Assembly (NCBI RefSeq): GCF_022288805.1
Contig: NZ_JAKOPM010000015.1
Location: 1 to 48,523, forward strand
Origin: Corynebacterium yonathiae
GTDB taxonomy: Bacteria; Actinomycetota; Actinomycetes; Mycobacteriales; Mycobacteriaceae
DNA: 48,523 nt
Direction of reading: 5' to 3'
Below are positions 9,344 through 16,410 of this stretch, in pieces; positions within the stretch are counted from its first letter, which is position 1, and every line of letters begins with the position of its first letter. The notes beneath the pieces are model-generated. The model worked only from the letters and a program-made list of their open reading frames with translations, searched no databases and had not been told where the DNA came from. The position numbers and the translations under genes are program-made.

Positions 9344-9613
9344 ATGCCGAAGTCAAAGATTTCCCAGAGCTCCTCCGTCCCTACCTCGAGCTCTGCTACC
9401 AACCGCACGCCCGTCAAGATCAATTCTGAGGGCACACCGAAGTGGTACGTCGCCATCATGCTAGGCCTGATGGTCATCGGCTTGCTGTGGCTCGTGGTCA
9501 ACTACCTCGCCGGCGAGGACATCCCGTTCATGGCGGAACTCGGCCCATGGAATTATGGCATCGGTTTTGGCTTAGCCATCATCGGCCTGCTGATGACCAT
9601 GGGATGGCGCTAA
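9344..9613 (+). CDS. crgA: CrgA, small cell-division membrane protein
   Basis: This 89-residue protein has a polar Ser/Thr-rich N-terminus and two membrane segments (about 32-53 and 67-85) separated by a short loop; [19 protein letters not shown] and [13 protein letters not shown] are typical of CrgA. In actinobacteria CrgA associates with FtsZ, FtsQ, FtsI and PBPs at the septum and poles. Its position just beyond pknB is conserved in the order. It has its own 64-bp upstream gap and a strong terminator downstream, so it may be a separate transcript. Confidence 0.93.
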   Translation: MPKSKISQSSSVPTSSSATNRTPVKINSEGTPKWYVAIMLGLMVIGLLWLVVNYLAGEDIPFMAELGPWNYGIGFGLAIIGLLMTMGWR

Positions 9614-9633
9614 GCTAGACCTCCCAGCCTGCT

Positions 9634-9671
9634 CCCTCGCTCCCTGCTTCCTGTAGGTGGCGAGGGTTTTT
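9634..9671 (+). terminator. Rho-independent terminator after crgA
   Basis: CCCTCGC (9634-9640) pairs with GCGAGGG (9660-9666), followed directly by TTTTT. It is 20 bp beyond the crgA stop. Confidence 0.8.
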
Positions 9672-9687
9672 CATATCTAGGAGCCAC

Positions 9688-10251
9688 ATGTTTCGCCACA
9701 TTCTTGCTGCTGGCCTCATCATTTCGGTGGCCTACGCGGCCGTGCACATCGCGTTTTCCGACACCACAGTACTCACCGGCGCCGCTCCCCTCCGCCTTTC
9801 CGTGCGCAACTACCTAGGTAACGTCCTGGGCTCGGGCATGGTGTGGGGATTCTTTAGCTACCTCATAGGAAAGAATTTCTCGGGGTGGTGGCTCAAGGCA
9901 CTCCTGGCCGGTACGGAAATGATCGTCTTGATGCTGGCCGTGCACTACGCCTTGCTCGTGGTCTTCGGCGTGTACAACTGGCGCGAGGCATTTGAGTACA
10001 ACGCCCAATGGTTTATCCTGGCGCTCATCTCTGGACCGGTATTGGGGCTGGCCGGCGCGGCCTCGGCCCAGTTCCGGTGGTTCGACTACCTCGCCGTCCT
10101 GGGCTTCCTCCTCGAGCCTGTCCTAGCAGGGCTCGTCCCAGGCAGTTCCTACCTACCCCGCACCACGACCATCCCTGGGTACTTCGCCGCTGCGACTCTC
10201 TGGCTCATCGGTGCGGGCCTCTTTTTCTGGCTGCGCCGTCTTTCCCGCTGA
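9688..10251 (+). CDS. Hypothetical polytopic membrane protein
   Basis: I do not recognise this 187-residue protein. It has about five hydrophobic segments (near 3-20, 45-63, 70-92, 108-128 and 160-182) with short loops and a basic C-terminus (WLRRLSR), and no catalytic motif that I can see. The start has a reasonable ribosome binding site (CTAGGAG). It begins 16 bp after the crgA terminator. Its last 47 bp overlap the 3' end of the convergent oxidoreductase gene. Confidence 0.75.
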   Translation: MFRHILAAGLIISVAYAAVHIAFSDTTVLTGAAPLRLSVRNYLGNVLGSGMVWGFFSYLIGKNFSGWWLKALLAGTEMIVLMLAVHYALLVVFGVYNWREAFEYNAQWFILALISGPVLGLAGAASAQFRWFDYLAVLGFLLEPVLAGLVPGSSYLPRTTTIPGYFAAATLWLIGAGLFFWLRRLSR

Positions 10252-11656
10252 GTGCTTCTTCGGCGGCCCACCACCCCGGCATACCGTGCACGCCAGCACC
10301 GGGAGCGGCGGAGCTAGAGGCCATAAATACTCCCGGCGCGAGACGATGCAGATGGGGTGAAAGGCGTGGCCGCAGCAGAGTTTGCAGCCCGGTCATGGCC
10401 CCGCCGGCAATATCGCCGCCCACCAAGTTGGGATTCCACCGCTCCAGTTCGGCCGGGCTAGTGGCGTGGGTAGCCAAGATGGTATCCCGAAAACCGGGGG
10501 CAAAGCGTTCGATCTGAGCGCTAATCAATTCGGTTACCTCGCCCGGATAGCGCTCCACATAACCATGTGGGACGTGCGCATAAGTCCACAGCGTAAGCCC
10601 CCGGGAAGGGTCGGCCACGTATTGTTGGCAGGCCAATACTAGGGGTCGCTCGGGCATGCGCTGCTTGCCGACGTCCCCCTCTGCCCTACAGATCTCCTCC
10701 ACTGTGCCTCCCACATGCACGGTGCCGGCCTGGCCCACGCGCGGGTCGGTCCACGGCACGGGCTCGCTGAGGTGGAAATCCACTTTGAAGACGGCGCTGC
10801 CATAGCGCCAGCGCGCCAGGCTCCGGCGAACATGACTGGGAAGCTCTAGCCCTCCGAGGCTCAGAAGCTGGCGCGGGGTCAGATTCACAATAGTCGCCTC
10901 GGCCTCAGGTAATTCCCGCAGGTCGCGAACCTCGCAACCGGTATGGAGGCGGGCATGGTGGGAGCGGAGGAGGCTCAGTAGGGCGTCGATAAGAGCACCG
11001 GTGCCGCCCTCCACTACGGGCCAACCGCGGGTCATGCCTAGCCCGCCAAAGAGCAGGCCGAACGCGGAGGTAAAAGGCTTGGTGGGCGAAGTAATAGCAT
11101 GCACCGCGCTGCCGGAAAAGAGCGCGCGGGCCTGTGGGGTGCGAAATGCCGCCCGGGCGAGCTGACTGGCGGGCAAAATGCCGGCCGCACCGAACTGTGC
11201 CAAGCGCACGGAGCGATCGGGCCAGCGCACCAGCGGAGTAAGCGCGTTTTCCACATGCTCATCGATGTGGCGGACAATGTGTCCGTGCAACCGTGTCCAC
11301 GCCCGAGCATCAACGCCCAACTCCGCTACCGTATTCGCCAGCGAATTGTGCAGGATCCCGGCCGGGGCACCCTCTAAGGGGTGGGCCATGGGATAAGGAG
11401 CGTTTCGCCACCGCAGGCCATGGGATTCCAAATCAAGGGAACGGAAAGCCGGACTCGCTATGCCAAAAGGGTGACCAGCCGCCCCGAGATCCACAATCGT
11501 GCCCGGGAAAATCTCCGCCGAGGAGGCCGCCGCACCACCGGCCCAGCCGGCCCGCTCATAGATATCCACACTCCAGCCAGCCATGGCCAAACGCGCCGCG
11601 GCTGTGAGCCCATTAGGTCCTGCGCCGACAATCACAGCGCGGGGTTGGTAATCCAC
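10205..11656 (-). CDS. FAD-dependent oxidoreductase, phytoene-desaturase-like
   Basis: The 483-residue protein begins with a Rossmann FAD-binding motif, VIVGAGPNGLTAAARLA, followed by DIYERAGWAGGAA, as in the NAD(P)/FAD-dependent amine oxidase and phytoene desaturase (CrtI-like) superfamily. A C-terminal FAD-contact region is near APGAGVHGMPGWWAAE. The substrate is unknown, and no carotenoid genes lie nearby. The start codon is GTG at 11656, giving MDYQPRAVIVGAG. The upstream gap holds the DnaA-box cluster. The gene is convergent with the 9688 membrane gene and overlaps it by 47 bp. Confidence 0.85.
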   Translation of the reverse strand: MDYQPRAVIVGAGPNGLTAAARLAMAGWSVDIYERAGWAGGAAASSAEIFPGTIVDLGAAGHPFGIASPAFRSLDLESHGLRWRNAPYPMAHPLEGAPAGILHNSLANTVAELGVDARAWTRLHGHIVRHIDEHVENALTPLVRWPDRSVRLAQFGAAGILPASQLARAAFRTPQARALFSGSAVHAITSPTKPFTSAFGLLFGGLGMTRGWPVVEGGTGALIDALLSLLRSHHARLHTGCEVRDLRELPEAEATIVNLTPRQLLSLGGLELPSHVRRSLARWRYGSAVFKVDFHLSEPVPWTDPRVGQAGTVHVGGTVEEICRAEGDVGKQRMPERPLVLACQQYVADPSRGLTLWTYAHVPHGYVERYPGEVTELISAQIERFAPGFRDTILATHATSPAELERWNPNLVGGDIAGGAMTGLQTLLRPRLSPHLHRLAPGVFMASSSAAPGAGVHGMPGWWAAEEALSGKDGAARKRGPHR

Positions 11657-11718
11657 AATGCTCCTTATGCAGGTCAGTACCCAAATTTATCAGTCTTGTT
11701 AACACAATGGGTAGAAAG

Positions 11719-11971
11719 TTATCCACAGGCTGTGGAGAAAACCTGTGAAATGTGAATTTCACACAATTATTAACACCCTGTGGATAACTGTTTTCACGGG
11801 CTTCCACAGGTGGATTTTCCCACTTTCACACGCCCTAGACCAGCGTGATCAGGGAAACCTCCGGAAAGACGTTCGGTAAATTACAAAAATGTAGTTATCC
11901 ACAATGTGGATAAACATTGTGGAAATTTTTCGCACATGCTTTCCGGTGATCAAATTCCACAGTTATCCCCA
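11719..11971. promoter_or_regulatory. DnaA-box cluster
   Basis: Four perfect TTATCCACA boxes lie within 195 bp: 11719-11727 (+), 11779-11787 (-), 11895-11903 (+) and 11905-11913 (-). The last two face each other with a 1-bp spacer. One-mismatch relatives are TGTGGAGAA (11731-11739) and TTATCCCCA (11963-11971). The gap 11657-11962 is A+T-rich relative to its neighbours and has no gene. It could titrate DnaA, regulate initiation or the flanking genes, or be an accessory unwinding site. The usual oriC lies beside dnaA, which is not in this window. Confidence 0.75.
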
Positions 11972-12616
11972 AACCCCAGCTTGTTGGGCTAAGAACGCGA
12001 GGAGCACCGCGGTCACCGCAACAACACCGCTCCAGCGAAAAACTGGGCTTTTTCGATAGAGGAAAAGGCTCAACACGATGCCTGTGCACAACCCGCCGAG
12101 GTGCCCCCACAGAGATACGCCATCGGCCAGGAAGGTATAGGCCACATTCGCCACAACGAGGGCGATGGGCGCGCGGAGATTGAGTCCGCGCTGCCGGTAA
12201 GCGCCCACAAGCATGACCATGAGAGCGAAGAGAGCACCGGAGGCGCCAACAGTGGGGGTATTGAAGTCGAATTTCAAGATCATGGCGGACGCACCCAGAC
12301 AAGAGGTGAAATAAGCGGCGAGATACAACCCAGTACCAAGCGTCCGCTCCACCTCCTTGCCTATGAGCAAGAGCATGATCATATTCACCGCTAAGTGGCC
12401 TGCGTCTAGGTGCATGAACTCCGAAGACAGCGCAGCCTGAGGGCGGAAGGGATAATCCGGTCCCCACAGTCCCCAATCCGCTGCAAGCGGGGAATCATAG
12501 AAGGTGGCACCTAGCGTGCGCGCCTGCACCGCGGTAATCAGCCAAGCAATAATGCAGACGGCGGCGATGAGCGCGGTCGCCGGGGTAGCGCGGACATAGT
12601 TTCTCACCATGGTCAT
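11963..12616 (-). CDS. Rhomboid-family intramembrane serine protease
   Basis: This 217-residue integral membrane protein has six predicted membrane segments. The catalytic dyad is visible: GASG with S126 and H172 (LWGHLGG). The loop-1 region and the HLDAGHLAVNM segment, with an Asn/His oxyanion stretch, are typical of the family. The native substrate is unknown. Alternative starts at M3 or V4 exist because the N-terminus reads MTMV. Gene order rhomboid then cyclophilin near crgA and pknB is seen in other corynebacteria. The 3' end touches a near-consensus DnaA box. Confidence 0.88.
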   Translation of the reverse strand: MTMVRNYVRATPATALIAAVCIIAWLITAVQARTLGATFYDSPLAADWGLWGPDYPFRPQAALSSEFMHLDAGHLAVNMIMLLLIGKEVERTLGTGLYLAAYFTSCLGASAMILKFDFNTPTVGASGALFALMVMLVGAYRQRGLNLRAPIALVVANVAYTFLADGVSLWGHLGGLCTGIVLSLFLYRKSPVFRWSGVVAVTAVLLAFLAQQAGVWG

Positions 12617-12673
12617 GAAGTTGTCAGTCCTTTAGGCGGGGTCTAGCTGTGGATAGCTCGGGGAAAACTGCAA

Positions 12674-12711
12674 CGAGCCCGCCGCCGCACGAAAATGCGG
12701 TGACGGGCTCG
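12674..12711 (-). terminator. Terminator downstream of the cyclophilin gene
   Basis: CGAGCCCG (from 12674) and CGGGCTCG (to 12711) pair with an internal GCCGCA/TGCGG stem. On the minus strand the hairpin is followed by TTGCAGTTTTCC. It lies 14 bp past the ppiA stop and before the rhomboid gene. Confidence 0.65.
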
Positions 12712-12724
12712 AAGGAAAAGGCGA

Positions 12725-13255
12725 TTACGCGATATCGATGGACTCGATAACGACGTCCTCGTGCGGACGGTCCATGCGGTCGGTATCAACCTTGGCGATC
12801 TTGGACACAACCTCCTGAGAGGCGGCATCGGTAACCTCACCAAAGATGGTGTGGTGGTTATTCAAGTGCGGGGTTGGCGCCACGGTGATGAAGAACTGAG
12901 AGCCGTTGGTGCCTGGGCCGGCATTGGCCATAGCCAGCAGGAATGGGCGGTCGAACTGCAGCTCCGGGTGGAACTCATCCTGGAACTGGTAGCCCGGGCC
13001 ACCGCGGCCGGTGCCGGTCGGGTCGCCGCCCTGGATCATGAAGTTATCGATAATGCGGTGGAAGATTGCGCCGTCATAGAACGGGCCGGACTGCTCGCCC
13101 TTTGCGTTCTGGGTGGAGTAGTCCTTCTCGCCCTTGGCCAGGCCGATGAAGTTTTCAACGGTTACCGGTGCATGGTTACCGAAGAGATCGATAACAATGT
13201 CACCGTAGTTGGTATGCATCGTTGCAGTTGCGGTCTTCTGAGTCATGCCAGCCAT
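12725..13255 (-). CDS. ppiA: Cyclophilin-type peptidyl-prolyl cis-trans isomerase
   Basis: The product has 176 residues from the ATG at 13255, or 173 from the ATG at 13246. It is a single cyclophilin domain with FHRIIDNFMIQGGDPTGTG, GSQFFIT and HTIFGEV, which contain the catalytic Arg and substrate-pocket residues. It is cytosolic, with no signal peptide, and catalyses prolyl isomerisation in protein folding. No good ribosome binding site precedes either ATG. A -10-like TAAATT ends 7 nt before the ATG at 13255, so the mRNA may be leaderless and start there. Confidence 0.92.
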   Translation of the reverse strand: MAGMTQKTATATMHTNYGDIVIDLFGNHAPVTVENFIGLAKGEKDYSTQNAKGEQSGPFYDGAIFHRIIDNFMIQGGDPTGTGRGGPGYQFQDEFHPELQFDRPFLLAMANAGPGTNGSQFFITVAPTPHLNNHHTIFGEVTDAASQEVVSKIAKVDTDRMDRPHEDVVIESIDIA

Positions 13256-13324
13256 TGTAAAGAATTTAGCGCGCGCCTGCCGTACATGACATAACGCTGT
13301 CAGCGATCGCGCTAACCTGAAGGC

Positions 13325-13984
13325 ATGATTCGCGCGTTGCTTTTTGATCTGGATGACACTTTGCTCGATCACACCGGCGCGGCCCGAGACGCGGTGGATC
13401 AGTGGTGCCGCGAACTCGGCCTGCCCGAGGGCCAGCATGCGCGTTTCGCGGCCATTGAACGAAAGTGGTTTCAAGCCTATGAGCGCGGCGAGGTCTCGCA
13501 CCACGGCCAGCGCGCGGCGCGCTGCCGCGAATTCCTCGGCCGGAACATGAGCGATGCCGAGGCCCTGACCGCCTACGACGGCTATCTTTCCGCCTACCGG
13601 GAGCAATGGCGCGCTTTTGCCGACGCCCTGCCCACCCTCACCTGGGCCCTCGAATCCGGTTTTCAGGTAGGCGTGCTCACCAACGGCGAGCGAGAGATGC
13701 AGCAGGCGAAGCTGGAAGCAACGGGCCTTGCGCTTGCCGACGTCCACCTCATCCCCACCGTTGACCTCGGCTGCCCCAAACCACAACGGGAGGCCTACCT
13801 CGCTGCTTGCCGCCAGCTGGAAGTGGACCCCGCGAACACGCTCATGGTGGGCGATTCCCTGGCCAATGATGTGCAGGGTGCGTGCAAAGCGGGGCTGCGC
13901 GCCCTCCACCTCGACCGTGCTGGTGAGGGAGATCTGCGCTCGCTTAGCGCACTGAGAGAGGTTCTCCCCCAAAGAGCCAGCTGA
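13325..13984 (+). CDS. HAD-superfamily hydrolase
   Basis: The 219-residue protein has the HAD motifs in order: I, LLFDLDDTLLD (nucleophile D and acid/base D); II, VGVLTNGE; III, a Lys near CPKPQREAY; and IV, VGDSLANDVQGACKAG. The helical cap lies after motif I, so it is subfamily I (YjjG/phosphoglycolate-phosphatase type). It most likely dephosphorylates a small phosphorylated metabolite; the substrate cannot be read from the sequence. It is divergent from ppiA, and its last 41 bp overlap the convergent dihydroxyacetone kinase gene. Confidence 0.87.
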   Translation: MIRALLFDLDDTLLDHTGAARDAVDQWCRELGLPEGQHARFAAIERKWFQAYERGEVSHHGQRAARCREFLGRNMSDAEALTAYDGYLSAYREQWRAFADALPTLTWALESGFQVGVLTNGEREMQQAKLEATGLALADVHLIPTVDLGCPKPQREAYLAACRQLEVDPANTLMVGDSLANDVQGACKAGLRALHLDRAGEGDLRSLSALREVLPQRAS

Positions 13985-15581
13985 CCACGATCGCGCCCGG
14001 ATCGATAACGCCCTTGCTGCGATCGCCCAGGTAGGAGGCGCGGCCCTTCTTTGCCGCGAGGTCTTCGGTGTCGAGGGCGCCGGCATGGGCGGCTTCGAAA
14101 AGCGCCTGCAAGGTTTCCGCGTCCGGGTTCTTCGCTCCTAGTTCGCGGGCCTTTTCTGCGGCCGGGATAAGAGCATCGAGCATGGTGCGATCCCCGCGCT
14201 GGGCGCCGCCGAGCTCGTGGATGAGGTCAGCCGCTGCATTGAGTCCGTCGTCCAGCGACTCCGCCCGGGCCAGCTCGTTGAAGAGCGTGCCGAAGACGGC
14301 GCCGGAAGTGCCACCTGCGAGGACGAGCAGGCGCTTAGCCAGCCCGGTGAGGATCTCGGTATCGGTGCCACGCAGGGGAAGCTCGATGCCCCCGAAAGCC
14401 GCCTCCATGTTCTGGCCAAAGTCGCCGTCGCCGGCCTTGCGGTCCAGCTCCGTAAGCGCCTCGAAGGAGGCTTGGAGACGCTCCACAAAGGCGGTGAGCC
14501 ACTGATTCTCCTCGCCCTCGGTGGGAAGTTCATCCTGGAAGGTGATGGTGGCGGGTTCCACCGCCTTCGCGCGGCCCAGGGTGTGTGGCCAGGCGGGGGC
14601 GGCAGTGGGGGCGTCGATAAGCTTGAGCAGCTCCGCATCGGCTTTGAGCAGAGTAAAGGAAGCACCGTGCATATTGACCGCGGTGACATAGGATCCCACC
14701 AAAGACCGAGCGACGGTGACGCCACGCTGGGCCAGCTGCGCGGAGGCCTCACCAAAGAGCAAACTCAGCTCCAGCGGGGTGGTGCCGCCTAGGCCGTTGA
14801 CCAGGCACACCACTTCATCGCCTTGGCCCAGGTCAAGGGCTGGCACGATCTTATCTAGGACCTGATTCACGATGGCGCTCGCGCTATCTACCTGCTCGGT
14901 GTGCGTGCCCGGCTCACCGTGAATACCCACTCCCACCTCCATCTGACCGGCTGCAAGGTCAAAGGTCTCGCGGCCGGTAGTCGGCATGAATCCGGCGCCC
15001 AAGGCCACGGACATGCTGCGGGAATTATCCGCGGCACGCTGCCCTAATTCAGCAACCTTATCCACGTCGTCGCCGCGATATGCAGCAGCGCCGGCGACCT
15101 TTTCAACCAAGATCGTTGCGCCCGTGCCGTGTCGGCCGGGGCCATCTTCATGGCCATCAGTGGCAAGATCATCGGCTACCAACACCGTGCGCGTGGTTAC
15201 CGCCTCGGCAGCGTTGCGGGCGACGGTGAAATTCATGACGTCCCCGGTGTAGTTTTTCACTACGTGCACTACTCCCCTGCCCTGGTCCGCCCACTGGGTG
15301 GCCTCACTGACTTGCACCGCGTTGGGGGAGGTAAAGAGCAGTCCCGGACAGGCCGCAGCGAGCATGCCTTGACCGACGAACCCGGCGTGCATCGGTTCAT
15401 GACCGGAACCACCACCGGAAATCACCGCCACTGCTGGATCACCGTCCGCGGTGTGCAGTGATGTGGTGCGGCCGATGAATCCCACGTCGTGCCAGCAGGC
15501 ATCGGGGTGGTTTGCGATGAGCCCGGCAAGGGCATCGGAAAGGAAGGTATCTTGACTATTGCGGAATGCGGAGTGCTTCAT
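13944..15581 (-). CDS. ATP-dependent dihydroxyacetone kinase (DhaK-DhaL fusion)
   Basis: The 545-residue protein has an N-terminal DhaK domain (about 1-330) with GGGSGHEPMHAGFVG and the substrate-binding His H221 (GVGIHGEPG). The C-terminal DhaL domain (about 355-545) has the Mg-ATP Asp cluster DRKAGDGDFGQNM and GGTSGAVFGTLF. The single-chain form corresponds to ATP-dependent Dak kinases rather than the PTS-dependent DhaKLM system. It phosphorylates dihydroxyacetone to DHAP. The start ATG is at 15581. The gene is divergent from the DedA gene across a 142-bp gap. Confidence 0.92.
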   Translation of the reverse strand: MKHSAFRNSQDTFLSDALAGLIANHPDACWHDVGFIGRTTSLHTADGDPAVAVISGGGSGHEPMHAGFVGQGMLAAACPGLLFTSPNAVQVSEATQWADQGRGVVHVVKNYTGDVMNFTVARNAAEAVTTRTVLVADDLATDGHEDGPGRHGTGATILVEKVAGAAAYRGDDVDKVAELGQRAADNSRSMSVALGAGFMPTTGRETFDLAAGQMEVGVGIHGEPGTHTEQVDSASAIVNQVLDKIVPALDLGQGDEVVCLVNGLGGTTPLELSLLFGEASAQLAQRGVTVARSLVGSYVTAVNMHGASFTLLKADAELLKLIDAPTAAPAWPHTLGRAKAVEPATITFQDELPTEGEENQWLTAFVERLQASFEALTELDRKAGDGDFGQNMEAAFGGIELPLRGTDTEILTGLAKRLLVLAGGTSGAVFGTLFNELARAESLDDGLNAAADLIHELGGAQRGDRTMLDALIPAAEKARELGAKNPDAETLQALFEAAHAGALDTEDLAAKKGRASYLGDRSKGVIDPGAIVVSWLFGGEPLSVR

Positions 15582-15723
15582 ACTCCCACGCTAGTGATGT
15601 TCCTAACCTAGAAGCTAGAACGAGCAAAGAAACATACCGATTCCATTCGGACACCCAGCTGATTCGCAGCAAGTTCGCAATGTGCAGAGGATACTAAAGA
15701 AATCGCTACGAAAGGATCCACAC

Positions 15724-16362
15724 ATGGATTTCTTGTCCTCCCTGCACAACCTTATGGACGCAGGCTCGCTGCTCCAAAGTTTCGGCCCCTATATTCTACT
15801 CGGCGTAGCCGTGGTCATCTTCATCGAATCCGGCGTGCTTTTCCCCTTCCTGCCGGGTGATTCGCTGCTCGTTACCGCCGCAATCCTGCGCCACGAGCTA
15901 GACATCATTGCCTGGCTGCTCTTTGTCGTAGCAGCAGTGGCTGCCTTCGCGGGCGACCAAGTGGGCTTCTATTTGGGTCGCCGCTTCGGGCGCAAACTCT
16001 TCAAGGACGATGCCCGCATCCTGCGCACTGAGCACCTCGATAGCGCGGAAGACTTCTTCCAGCGTCACGGTCCTTTGGCCCTGGTATTAGGCCGCTTCGT
16101 ACCAATCGTGCGCACTTTCGTCCCCTTCGCCGCCGGCACCACGGAAATGGGCTACAACTCCTTCTTGCGCTGGAATATCCTCGGCGGCATCGGCTGGGTA
16201 GGCTCCATGCTGCTGGTCGGCGTACTGTTGGGCGGCATCCCGGGCATCGCCCACTCCATCGACATCATTATGCTCATCGTCGTGGCAATTTCCGTGCTGC
16301 CGATGATAATCGGGTGGATCAACAAGCGGTATAAAGCAAAGCACGAAATCCCGGCCAGTTAA
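15724..16362 (+). CDS. DedA-family membrane protein
   Basis: This 212-residue protein has five to six hydrophobic segments and the DedA signature: FIESGVLFPFLPGDSLL near the N-terminus, then GRFVPIVRTFVPFAAG with conserved Arg residues. DedA/SNARE-associated proteins act in lipid-carrier or phospholipid translocation and membrane homeostasis; undecaprenyl-phosphate flipping is shown for some members. I chose ATG 15724 because GAAAGGA lies 7 nt upstream. An in-frame ATG at 15682 would add 14 basic residues with no ribosome binding site. Confidence 0.9.
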   Translation: MDFLSSLHNLMDAGSLLQSFGPYILLGVAVVIFIESGVLFPFLPGDSLLVTAAILRHELDIIAWLLFVVAAVAAFAGDQVGFYLGRRFGRKLFKDDARILRTEHLDSAEDFFQRHGPLALVLGRFVPIVRTFVPFAAGTTEMGYNSFLRWNILGGIGWVGSMLLVGVLLGGIPGIAHSIDIIMLIVVAISVLPMIIGWINKRYKAKHEIPAS

Positions 16363-16410
16363 GGACTTTTTGCCCATTTCCCCGCCGGGATTCCGTGTGA
16401 TTATGAGGTT

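Noticed and set aside
13256..14086. Long N-terminal extension of the cyclophilin frame
   Set aside because: It runs antisense through the HAD hydrolase gene; the cyclophilin domain begins directly after 13255.
15591..15611. DtxR-like half-site CCTAACCTAG upstream of dihydroxyacetone kinase
   Set aside because: Only the right half matches; the left half agrees at about 2 of 9 positions, so I do not call an iron box.
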